NCBI RefSeq assembly: GCF_000377765.1
Contig: NZ_KB898671.1
Coordinates: forward strand, 62,001-126,000
Length of the DNA stretch: 64,000 nucleotides
Reading direction: 5' to 3'
Source of the DNA: Gracilibacillus lacisalsi DSM 19029
GTDB lineage: Bacteria; Bacillota; Bacilli; Bacillales; Amphibacillaceae
Below, piece after piece: positions 26,295-34,276 of the stretch. The notes beneath the pieces are model-generated. The model did no database searches, was not told where the DNA came from, and saw nothing but the letters and a program-made list of their open reading frames with translations. A program made the translations under genes and the position numbers. Numbering within the stretch: position 1 is the stretch's first letter; the number at the start of each line of letters is the position of its first letter.

Positions 26295-28428
26295 TTGCAG
26301 CCACCTCTTTTTCCGCTAATTCGAGTGTATTAATCATAAAATTTACTTCTTCTTCTCTTAGCATTACTTTCTTTTCTTGGAGTTCTTTTATTCTATCTTC
26401 GTATTGCAGAATTACTTCTTCTTTTGTTTGCTCTATTTCAGCTAAGTCTTTCTCAATTCCTTTAAGCATTCGCTTTCGCCAGCTGTTATAAGAAGATATA
26501 CGTTCAGCGATAGTATGTTGAAAGTTTTCAATTATCTCACGAATACTTTCATCTAAAATATATTGTGCAATTTCACTTGCTTCCTCTCTTAAAGTAGCTG
26601 CACCATCTTGAACCATTTGACGAACCTTTTTTGAGACATCCTTTCGAAAGCCAACTTCATCAAACATGCGCTCTGTATCCTGTTTCCCAAACCATGATTT
26701 AAACCAGTTCCATACACCTGGCTTATCACGATAGGATACTCGATTTCTTCTAGCGTTAGCAATTTCATTTTCTAGTTTTTTAGAAATTTTAATTAATGTT
26801 TTTGAAAAATTCTTTTCAAGATCATAACGTAATTTCTCTAATAAAGCATTTACATCCAGAAATGATGTATGGTCTTTCTTTGATAAGTCCAGTTTGTCCT
26901 CAAAGGACTTATTAACTTCTACTTCAAATTGCTCAAAAAGGTTTACAACTTTATTAGCAGTTTTCTTAACACGTTGTTCAATTTGATCAAAAGAATTTTT
27001 GGTTAATTGACGACGAAATATGTTGATTTTTGAATTTATTTTATCTGCGACTTCGTTCATCATTTCTACTGCATTGTCCTCATCTAGGAAAACAGATTTT
27101 GTATTCCAAAACTTCCCTGCATACTCTTCAAGATCTAAGGCGTATTTCTCAGCTTCTTCATCTTCAATTTTCTCTGATATTTCTTTTAATCCTCCAGAAG
27201 ATGATGAACTGCCAAATAAATCAAAATGAATTGTTTCCTCAATATCATCTTGAATATTATGTAGCATTTCGCCAAAGGAATCTTTTAACTCAGCTAGTCG
27301 TTCAATATAATATTCACGCTTTTCATCGCCTGCATTATTTTGAATTTCAATGCTTTGCTTTAGCCCTTCTATCTCTCTATCAAATAAAATTTGTATAGTA
27401 TTAAGTACGTCTGAAATAAGAAAATCATTCTTTTCAGATAAGTAATCCGATAGTGCTTTTTCTAAAGGTAAAAAATTACTAATATTTAATATCTCCGGAA
27501 TGTGTTGTTCTTGTATGCCTCTTCCTGCCACAGGAAATCCTTCTTCATCTGTGAAACGGATCTGTGTATCCTTTTGTATTTCATCTATACTTATTTCATT
27601 ATTTTTAAACATTCTTGCTTTTACGGCAAAGTATGAAGACACTTTAAAAATGTTTGGAACAGCTAAAATAGGCTTTAAGATATTTATAAGTTCTTTCTCA
27701 GCCTTTTCCACTTCTTCAGTTGGGTATTTATCGATTTTATTAATAATAAAGAAGATATGACGCCCTTCTTCTTCTAAGCGACTATTTTTGGCTTCTTCTA
27801 CTCTATCTTGTATAACTTCCATGAAATGTTTCTGACCGACTTGGTGGGGCTCCACTACAAACAGAACAGCATTAATAGTAGGAAGAATATTATTCGTCAA
27901 TTGACTATGCTGATCATATGCAGAGAACAATCCGGGTGTATCAACTAACTCTACTCCATCTTCACAGATTGGCAGATCCCAATACACTTCTACTTTATCG
28001 ATTTTTTCTTCAAATATTTCCACTGTTTCCCCATCTTTACGCTGAACAGCAGTTTTTATTTTTAAAAACTGCTTTAATTCTTCATCTGTTGGTTCAGATC
28101 CATCAGTAGGAAAGATATCCTTAGTACCATCTTTATAATGAATTTCAATACGTTTTTCCTCACTATATTTAATGACAGTAATTGCGGCTGTTTCAGCTAA
28201 GATATTTACTGAAAGTAAATCTTTCCCTATCAAGCCGTTAATAAATGTTGACTTCCCTGCTGAAAAAGGGGCAACAAGTGCAATGCGAAACAAGCCTTGT
28301 TCTAATCTATTTACCTTCTCCTTTAAACCAGATTCTTTTAACACTTCATTGACAATATTCTCATCATTAACTACCTTATTTGCTTGTTGTAATGTAAATT
28401 CTTTTTTAATTGCAAATTCTTTTAACAA
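26284..28428 (-). CDS. Dynamin-like GTPase, full length
   Basis: 714 residues; TTG start 28428 after AGGAGG at 8 bases. G1 is APFSAGKST (about 56), a threonine-bearing G2 region follows in AETAAITVI, G3 is DTPGLFSAYD (about 164), G4 NKID (about 232). From about 330 on, long amphipathic helices form the stalk (KEISEKIEDEEAEKYALDLE), ending in a coiled coil. This is the bacterial dynamin-like layout: GTP-driven remodelling or sensing of membranes. It is the fourth gene in a minus-strand operon with another GTPase and a pseudo-GTPase upstream. It overlaps the next gene by 11 bases. Bacterial dynamins are known in fusion and in anti-phage systems such as Eleos (LeoABC). Confidence 0.88.
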   Translation of the reverse strand: MLKEFAIKKEFTLQQANKVVNDENIVNEVLKESGLKEKVNRLEQGLFRIALVAPFSAGKSTFINGLIGKDLLSVNILAETAAITVIKYSEEKRIEIHYKDGTKDIFPTDGSEPTDEELKQFLKIKTAVQRKDGETVEIFEEKIDKVEVYWDLPICEDGVELVDTPGLFSAYDQHSQLTNNILPTINAVLFVVEPHQVGQKHFMEVIQDRVEEAKNSRLEEEGRHIFFIINKIDKYPTEEVEKAEKELINILKPILAVPNIFKVSSYFAVKARMFKNNEISIDEIQKDTQIRFTDEEGFPVAGRGIQEQHIPEILNISNFLPLEKALSDYLSEKNDFLISDVLNTIQILFDREIEGLKQSIEIQNNAGDEKREYYIERLAELKDSFGEMLHNIQDDIEETIHFDLFGSSSSSGGLKEISEKIEDEEAEKYALDLEEYAGKFWNTKSVFLDEDNAVEMMNEVADKINSKINIFRRQLTKNSFDQIEQRVKKTANKVVNLFEQFEVEVNKSFEDKLDLSKKDHTSFLDVNALLEKLRYDLEKNFSKTLIKISKKLENEIANARRNRVSYRDKPGVWNWFKSWFGKQDTERMFDEVGFRKDVSKKVRQMVQDGAATLREEASEIAQYILDESIREIIENFQHTIAERISSYNSWRKRMLKGIEKDLAEIEQTKEEVILQYEDRIKELQEKKVMLREEEVNFMINTLELAEKEVAANVD

Positions 28429-28476
28429 CCTTTTTTCCTCCTATCGATTCAAAGATGTATAGTTATTTCTTTAGTT

Positions 28477-29553
28477 TTATGAAATAGCTTTAATAACATT
28501 TGGAATTCCACTTTCATTCAACAATGCTTCATCCCAGTCAGATACTTCAACTTTATAAATTGGAAATCCATGTTGGCCACGAATTACAATAAATGGATCG
28601 TCAATTAATTCTTCAGGAGTCTTTTTAACCTTTAAACACTCTACATAGTATGAACAAACCTCTATAAACTTAAGGTAAGGATGTTTAACAGTTAGTTGTG
28701 AAGCCTCATCAGAGTGTATCTCCCAGACATTTCGTTGATTACCTCCATCTATTAAGACTGTGACAGAAGAAAAACTATTTAACTTTTCATAATCAAGCAA
28801 CTCTACTTGCTCATGAGAAGTAACAATCAAAATACAGTCATGCGGCATCGCTTCCTGTTCCAATTGGTTAAAATTTTCTACTTTATGTATAACCAAATTA
28901 TCTTGTTCTGCAAGCGCATCTCTAATTAATCGGTTATCTCCTAGTAACAACACATGTTTTTTGCTCGGATCTCTCCTGTTTGCTCTCTGTGGAAAGAGAA
29001 GCATCTGATTTTCAATAAACTCAGTTAACGCTGGAATACCAGAGTCTTCAATAACGAGTGTCATTTCTTGGTTTTTCATCATATCTTGTAAAGTTAGAGG
29101 CTCTCCTTCAGTGTTCCAATAAGTATATCTCAGCTCTCTTTTTAACTCTTCATCTTCATGATTTTTTTTATATGTTTGATACAAGTGATATCCATGGCTA
29201 GCAGTCCAAAGTATTTCTGGACTAAATATATATTTTCCTAGGGTCTTACATACTTCTGTAGTAATAACTTCTCTTTCCTCTAGGCTCACTTGATCTTTAT
29301 CATTAATAATAAACAACATACTTTTTTCATGTGCTCCAGCTTTCATTAAAGCTTCTACTTTTTCTAATAAAGGCATTGATGTAGCTTGTTGCGGTGTTAA
29401 TAGAAAAAAAGAAAAAAACGAACCCTCCATTTTATATTGGTCAAATAAGGAAGTGTATGTCACAGTAGTTGAATCCTGGTCTACTAGACAATCCATAATG
29501 CACTTCCATATTTCAACATACATTTCATTATCGTAAAACAATACTATTTTCAT
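28477..29553 (-). CDS. Probable pseudo-GTPase of the dynamin operon
   Basis: 358 residues; ATG 29553 after GGAGGGAG. No P-loop can be found. Yet residues about 78-130 read MLFIINDKDQVSLEEREVITTEV then WTASHGYHLYQTY, the same layout as the G4 motif and following helix-strand of the two GTPases beside it (FIINKIDKY ... VSSYFAVKAR). I infer a GTPase fold that has lost nucleotide binding. The C-terminal part has a Rossmann-like pattern (KHVLLLGDNRLIRDAL). It overlaps the upstream dynamin gene by 26 bases and precedes the full dynamin gene by 48, so the three are made together and probably form a complex. Confidence 0.55.
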   Translation of the reverse strand: MKIVLFYDNEMYVEIWKCIMDCLVDQDSTTVTYTSLFDQYKMEGSFFSFFLLTPQQATSMPLLEKVEALMKAGAHEKSMLFIINDKDQVSLEEREVITTEVCKTLGKYIFSPEILWTASHGYHLYQTYKKNHEDEELKRELRYTYWNTEGEPLTLQDMMKNQEMTLVIEDSGIPALTEFIENQMLLFPQRANRRDPSKKHVLLLGDNRLIRDALAEQDNLVIHKVENFNQLEQEAMPHDCILIVTSHEQVELLDYEKLNSFSSVTVLIDGGNQRNVWEIHSDEASQLTVKHPYLKFIEVCSYYVECLKVKKTPEELIDDPFIVIRGQHGFPIYKVEVSDWDEALLNESGIPNVIKAIS

Positions 29554-31321
29554 AAACTCCCTCCTCTTTAAGCCACTTTCTTACTTTTTTATAAATAACT
29601 CTTTCTAGAGTACCAATATTGCTCATTTCTAACACCCTATCAATATGATGTGCTTCTAAGCGTTTCCCCGAGTATGAATCTTCTTTATAATGTGCATATA
29701 TTAAATAATCTTTTTGAAGGTCCACTAACTCAAGCTGTCCAGATTTATACTGTCTAGCCCTTAATGCAAAATACCCAGAGGCACTAACAATATCTCTTTT
29801 TTCCTGACTTTTCGGTAAATGTTGTCTTAATTCTTGTTCTATTAACTCTAACGAATCAACTACAGAATCTCTTTTTCCAATTGCAAATATAGTATTTTCT
29901 TCTCCAATAATTTCTGTGTACTCCTTTATTTTTTTAGTAAAAGGCTTTTCTCCAATTTTTGTGGGATCAAACACGTACACAACTAAATCTAAACCTTCAA
30001 TTGCCTCATCAGTTACCTGATTATGATACTCATGTTTAGCAAACAATCCCGGTGTATCTATCCACTCAATTGAGGGATATCTTGTATCATAAGGTAAGGT
30101 TAAATATAAGTGCTGCAAAGTTTCATCAGCAGTATGGACACTTGTAATTTTATCCACTTCTTCCTTAAACTGATCGATTGTATCAAAACGGTCAGCTATT
30201 ATTTCTTCATTATTTACAAAAAATAGAGAATATTCATCTGCATATGTAACATGAGTTACAACAGCAGTTTCTGCTCGAATATCAGCCTTTAATAGAGACT
30301 TACCAAGAAGTCCATTAATTAATGATGATTTGCCGTAAGAAAATGGACTGATAAACCCTACCTTATAAGTTGAAGACTTCCTCAGTAGAAAGATATTTCT
30401 TAACTTCTCTAAGTCATCATCTGTAATTCTCGAATTCTTCAAAATGACATTTTTTAATTGTTCGAGAACAAATTCTTGGTCCTTTATGGCAACCTTATTA
30501 AACGAATAAATAATACTAGAAAATAAACTTTTATACTTTTCATTTGGTAATCTTTCTATTAAATGATTTGCAAGCAATTTAAGGTCGTATTGTAATTCAT
30601 TCATTTCATATGACCCTGTATCGTCATTAAAGTCACTTGAATTGAATGTGAAATTAAAATCCTCATCTTTCTGTTCCAAAATAGGTAGATAAGGAAATTT
30701 TTTCGTTAATTCATTTCCAGTTTTGATATACAACTTAACACTACTTGATTGTTGTACTTGTTTATATAGATGTTCTATTACTTTATTCAGGATAATACTT
30801 TGATTCGATGGCTTAACATAAATCTCAGAAATTACTTTTAATTCTCCTCCTGGCTTCATCTCTGACAATACTCCCTCGATTCCTTCAAGCCCTTGGTATA
30901 CATGAATCGTATAAGTAATGCTTTCCTTTTTAACATTTTTAGTAATTTTCGAGTAGAACATCCCGAAACCTTGCAAAAGAACCCGATCAGAAAATTCATC
31001 TATAATTTCTTTTTGTTCTTTCTCAATAATCTCAATAATATCTCTAGGCATTATGAAAACATGGCGATCAGTACCATCGATGTTTTGATTAAGAAAATTT
31101 CTTACTAATTGACTTCTTTCCTCTAATGTTGATGCTTGTCTAATTGCTTTATTAAAATGCATTCTTATCAAATTTGGCCACACACGGTGAAGTTCACTGG
31201 CTTTTTCTCCGAAATAATAGCGACTATTGATATTTTTCACACAATAATTTTCACATACTTTTTCTTTGTTACCTTCATTAATTAATATTTGCTCTTCATA
31301 ACAAAATATAAATCTCGTCAC
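29528..31321 (-). CDS. Dynamin-like GTPase with large N-terminal extension
   Basis: 597 residues; GTG start 31321 overlapping the upstream stop as GTGA. The first 320 residues are not recognised; they include FIFCYEEQ and a von Willebrand- or actin-like strand pattern, but no motif I can name. The GTPase domain is C-terminal: G1 SPFSYGKSS (about 329), switch region AETAVVTHV, G3 DTPGLFAKHE (about 422). G4 reads AIGKRD (about 484) in place of NKxD, so nucleotide specificity may be relaxed. The protein ends soon after the GTPase fold with no dynamin stalk, which may be supplied by a partner. It is the second gene of the operon. Confidence 0.8.
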   Translation of the reverse strand: MTRFIFCYEEQILINEGNKEKVCENYCVKNINSRYYFGEKASELHRVWPNLIRMHFNKAIRQASTLEERSQLVRNFLNQNIDGTDRHVFIMPRDIIEIIEKEQKEIIDEFSDRVLLQGFGMFYSKITKNVKKESITYTIHVYQGLEGIEGVLSEMKPGGELKVISEIYVKPSNQSIILNKVIEHLYKQVQQSSSVKLYIKTGNELTKKFPYLPILEQKDEDFNFTFNSSDFNDDTGSYEMNELQYDLKLLANHLIERLPNEKYKSLFSSIIYSFNKVAIKDQEFVLEQLKNVILKNSRITDDDLEKLRNIFLLRKSSTYKVGFISPFSYGKSSLINGLLGKSLLKADIRAETAVVTHVTYADEYSLFFVNNEEIIADRFDTIDQFKEEVDKITSVHTADETLQHLYLTLPYDTRYPSIEWIDTPGLFAKHEYHNQVTDEAIEGLDLVVYVFDPTKIGEKPFTKKIKEYTEIIGEENTIFAIGKRDSVVDSLELIEQELRQHLPKSQEKRDIVSASGYFALRARQYKSGQLELVDLQKDYLIYAHYKEDSYSGKRLEAHHIDRVLEMSNIGTLERVIYKKVRKWLKEEGVYENSIVLR

Positions 31322-31902
31322 AGAATCACACCTATCGAGTATAAATAAATAATAAATCCAACTAATACTCCTAAGCCTAAAGTACTAACAACATTACCAA
31401 ACCTTACTTTTTTATTCAGACTTTCTAAGTAATTGTTTATCTCATTAAAATCTTGATTAACCTTCTTATGATTCTGATCCAGTTTTGTCATCACTGCTTT
31501 TTGATTAATATCAATTTTCCGGACAATTTCTTGATGATATTGAGTATTCAAACTAGAAATTTTACGTTCAATTTGTTGAAGCTGAGTATATAGTTGGCTC
31601 CTCATTTCCTTTAATTCTTCTATCTGTTTGGAGGCACTATTTAAGATTTTCCCCTCAGCAGAAGAAATCTTTGTGTTCGTATGCTTTCCAACTTGTAAAA
31701 TTGATTTTTCTAATTCACTTAATTGATGTAGAATCTCCTGTTCTAATTTCTGTAATTCACTACGAACTACATCGTCTTCTAAATAGTGCATTTTTTCTAT
31801 TAAACTTTTATGTATATTGTTTATTTCAACAGCATGATCCGCTGCATATTCTCCTAAACTAGCTATATAATCAATAATCGTATCCTTAGTTTGACTACTC
31901 AT
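31318..31902 (-). CDS. Coiled-coil protein with C-terminal membrane anchor
   Basis: 194 residues; ATG 31902 after GAGGTG. Residues 20-165 are one long coiled coil (heptad pattern through IEELKEMRSQLYTQLQQIE). Residues about 170-193 are a single hydrophobic anchor (VVSTLGLGVLVGFIIYLY) ending with a few residues inside or outside. First gene of the eight-gene operon running to the SUKH gene; its stop overlaps the GTPase start by four bases. It has the shape of a membrane tether or spacer, for example to recruit a dynamin to the membrane. No family recognised. Confidence 0.7.
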   Translation of the reverse strand: MSSQTKDTIIDYIASLGEYAADHAVEINNIHKSLIEKMHYLEDDVVRSELQKLEQEILHQLSELEKSILQVGKHTNTKISSAEGKILNSASKQIEELKEMRSQLYTQLQQIERKISSLNTQYHQEIVRKIDINQKAVMTKLDQNHKKVNQDFNEINNYLESLNKKVRFGNVVSTLGLGVLVGFIIYLYSIGVIL

Positions 31903-31993
31903 CTCTGCACCTCAAATCTCATATATATCATTTAGGATAATTGTACCATTTTTGCTAACTTAATTCTTGAATAAAACGGAATGAAAAAAAAAA

Positions 31994-32029
31994 ATGCCGG
32001 TTAGGGTGAAAAAACACCCCAACCGGCAT
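31994..32029 (-). terminator. Terminator of the recombinase remnant
   Basis: Arms ATGCCGGTTAGGGTG and CACCCCAACCGGCAT (one wobble) with a 6-base loop; on the minus strand a run of ten T follows. It belongs to the serine-recombinase remnant and insulates the dynamin operon from rlmD. Confidence 0.9.
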
Positions 32030-32038
32030 ACTAATGCT

Positions 32039-32279
32039 CTATTCAATTTCACACTCTACTTCAGTGTCATCTAGTAAAGTTACAATAATTTTTTGTCCTT
32101 TAAATACCGTCATCTTCTCGATTAGCTTAAAGTATAAATCTATATCAAACTCTGTTAATGTTGTAGCTTCCTTGAAGATTTCAATAAACTGTTCTGTTTT
32201 ATATTTTTTTAGAAGATTATCGCTACCTTTCTGTCCCCACTTATTTATAAAGTGACCCTTATTTTCTAGTATGGCGTTA
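32039..32279 (-). pseudogene. Large serine recombinase, C-terminal remnant
   Basis: 80 codons open on the minus strand end in FIEIFKEATTLTEFDIDLYF and KLIEKMTVFKGQKIIVTLLD, the characteristic tail of large serine recombinases (the segment after the coiled-coil and zinc ribbon domains: IEKM-V---I-V-LLDGTE-E). The resolvase catalytic domain, recombinase domain and start are gone; the frame breaks at the left edge of the 33-bp direct repeat (32292). It carries its own terminator. Large serine recombinase genes sit beside their attachment site, so this supports the view that the flanked island was an integrative element that has lost its integrase. Confidence 0.8.
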
Positions 32280-32291
32280 GACCCCTAGGGA

Positions 32292-32324
32292 TCAAAAAAT
32301 CCCCCGAACCGTTAGTCCGAGGGA
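32292..32324 (+). repeat. Right 33-bp direct repeat, terminator of rlmD
   Basis: Copy of 18091-32324's left repeat (18091-18123) with one mismatch. On the minus strand it is the rlmD terminator: TCCCTCGGA, loop CTAACGG, TTCGGGGGA, then TTTTTTG. It separates rlmD from the recombinase remnant. Confidence 0.85.
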
Positions 32325-32378
32325 ACATAAAATACACATCAATATTCAACTAAAAACTACAAAACCATTGCTACCAAG

Positions 32379-33863
32379 CTATTTACACTCTATCAACGCG
32401 ACTGTCTCAACGTGCGTCGTCTGTGGAAACATATCCACTGGCTGAATCCCTTTTACCTGATATCCGTTCTTTACTAAATATCTCATATCCCGCACCTGTG
32501 TCACCGGATTGCAGGACACATAAACGATACGCTTTGGCTTAAGCTTAACGACACTAGACAAGAAAGCTTTATCACTTCCGCTTCGTGGTGGATCCATAAT
32601 TACTACATCCGCTTTCTCACCACGTGCTGCCATCTCCATCATGAATTCCCCGGAATCGCCTTGATAGAAACGGGCATTTTTCACGCCGTTGCGCTTTGAA
32701 TTGCGGATTGCGTCTCGAACAGCATCCTTATTCAACTCTACTCCAATGACTTTGCCAGCCTTTTGACTAGCAATCAGACCGATAGTACCGATCCCACAGT
32801 ACGCATCAATTACGGTTTCACTTCCAGTCAACTGGGCCATTTCAATGGCTTTTGCATATAACTTTTCCGTCTGGACCGGATTAATCTGATAGAAGGATTT
32901 CGCGGAAATTTCAAACTTCATTCCACAAAGAGTGTCAGTTATAGTCCCTTTACCGAACAACACTTTCTCCTGATCTCCTAGAACCATGCTCGTATCCCGG
33001 TTATTCACGTTCATGAGGATGGTCGTAATCTCTGGGTGAGCCTTCCTGAGAGCTTTTACAAAATTATTCTTACCCTTAAAAATAGGTGAAGCCACAACCA
33101 GCACCACCATGATCTCACCACTGACTTTACCGACTTTCACCAGTACGTGACGCAGGAAACCTCGTCCCGTTTCTTCATTATATGGCTGCATTTTAAACGA
33201 CTTCATCATGTCCTTAATCGTTTGCCAGATCTCATCCGCTTTCGGATCATGAATGAGACACCTATCCATCGAAATAAGCTGATGACTATTCTGAGCGTAT
33301 AGCCCACCAATAACCTGACGGTCCTGATTGAGACCAAATGTTGTATTGCTCTTATTTCGGTAATCATACGGATGGTCCATCGTTAAAATGGGTTCCGGTT
33401 TACCGAATGGTTTCATCAATTGATCTATTGTTTCCTGTTTGAAACCTTCCTGAGCTTCCTCGTTCATATGCTGAAGCTGACATCCGCCACACTCATAAAA
33501 ATAGGAGCAGATTGGCTCGATTCGGTCTTTTGATGAGGTGATTACCCGCTTCAATTCCGTATTAACATATCGCCCATTAGTAGACAAAGTAATCTCCGCC
33601 GTTTCACCTGGCAATAGGTGCTCTACCTCTAGCTGCTTTCCTTTCCATTGAACGATGCCTTTCCCCTCATTGGTCAGGCCTGTGCAGGTCACCTCTGCTG
33701 TTACAGATTTCTTATTACCTCGATGCTTATTTGTTGACGAGGGCTTACCTTGGAATTTGCCGCCCTTTTGATTAGTCAGTGCGGAGCGCTTTTTCCCATT
33801 TGTTTTTTTCGCTTGATTGCGTGTTTTTCCTGGTTTATATCCATTCTTTTTGCTTTTATTCAT
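32379..33863 (-). CDS. rlmD: 23S rRNA (uracil-C5)-methyltransferase RlmD
   Basis: 494 residues; ATG 33863 after AGGAAG. A lysine-rich N-terminal tail of about 55 residues is followed by a TRAM RNA-binding domain (about 58-115), the iron-sulfur cysteines (CSYFYECGGCQLQH and the later RCLIHDP), then the SAM-binding core (DAYCGIGTIGL) and the catalytic nucleophile loop VSCNPVTQVRD. In Gram-positives one such enzyme (RlmCD) often methylates both U747 and U1939 of 23S rRNA. The trailer terminator is one of the two direct repeats bordering the island, so the 3' end of this gene is the apparent insertion site; rumA 3' ends are, from memory, known targets of integrative elements in streptococci. Confidence 0.95.
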   Translation of the reverse strand: MNKSKKNGYKPGKTRNQAKKTNGKKRSALTNQKGGKFQGKPSSTNKHRGNKKSVTAEVTCTGLTNEGKGIVQWKGKQLEVEHLLPGETAEITLSTNGRYVNTELKRVITSSKDRIEPICSYFYECGGCQLQHMNEEAQEGFKQETIDQLMKPFGKPEPILTMDHPYDYRNKSNTTFGLNQDRQVIGGLYAQNSHQLISMDRCLIHDPKADEIWQTIKDMMKSFKMQPYNEETGRGFLRHVLVKVGKVSGEIMVVLVVASPIFKGKNNFVKALRKAHPEITTILMNVNNRDTSMVLGDQEKVLFGKGTITDTLCGMKFEISAKSFYQINPVQTEKLYAKAIEMAQLTGSETVIDAYCGIGTIGLIASQKAGKVIGVELNKDAVRDAIRNSKRNGVKNARFYQGDSGEFMMEMAARGEKADVVIMDPPRSGSDKAFLSSVVKLKPKRIVYVSCNPVTQVRDMRYLVKNGYQVKGIQPVDMFPQTTHVETVALIECK

Positions 33864-34239
33864 AGGCACTTCCTATCTATTTTTCTTTGGTTTCCCATTA
33901 TATACTATCCAAAGTCAGTAGTAAAACTAACTAATACCAAAAGACTGCCACCAATTATTGAATGGGATAAAGGTGCCTGCACCATCGCCTATACCATCCA
34001 GTCAAGAAAGTACGAAAAGCAAACAGCACCATAAAACTATCATACATGCTCATAAACATCACCCTTTCTATAGGGAGAATTAGCCGACCTTACCCTAAAA
34101 GAACGATATCCGCTCTTTGCTCAGCTATTTTTCGTTCAATAGCTTCCTTTGCATCATAGTTTTTCAAATCCCCTAAATAGTCCCAACCAAGTGCAATCAT
34201 ATCGCTCTTGAATTCCGAAGGGACTGACACCTACATCAT
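33864..34239. other. Spacer with a small ORF fragment
   Basis: No gene is clearly supported. On the minus strand 34090-34200 encodes 36 residues (MIALGWDYLGDLKNY ... AEQRADIVLLG) of protein-like composition and the same frame runs open upstream, without a ribosome binding site; it may be the end of a lost gene. The words GGTGCCTGCACC and GGGACTGACACC seen here are short repeats common in Bacillaceae spacers. Confidence 0.4.
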
Positions 34240-34242
34240 AAA

Positions 34243-34271
34243 AAAAGAAAATCCACGAAAACGAATTCGTG
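34243..34271 (-). terminator. Terminator of the Rpn nuclease gene
   Basis: CACGAA/TTCGTG arms with a 6-base loop, followed on the minus strand by GATTTTCTTTTTTT, directly after the Rpn stop codon. Confidence 0.75.
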
Positions 34272-34276
34272 AATTA

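Noticed and set aside
18091-32324. CRISPR array or other regular repeats in the island
   Set aside because: Only two copies of the 33-bp repeat 14 kb apart; no regular repeat-spacer pattern anywhere in the window.
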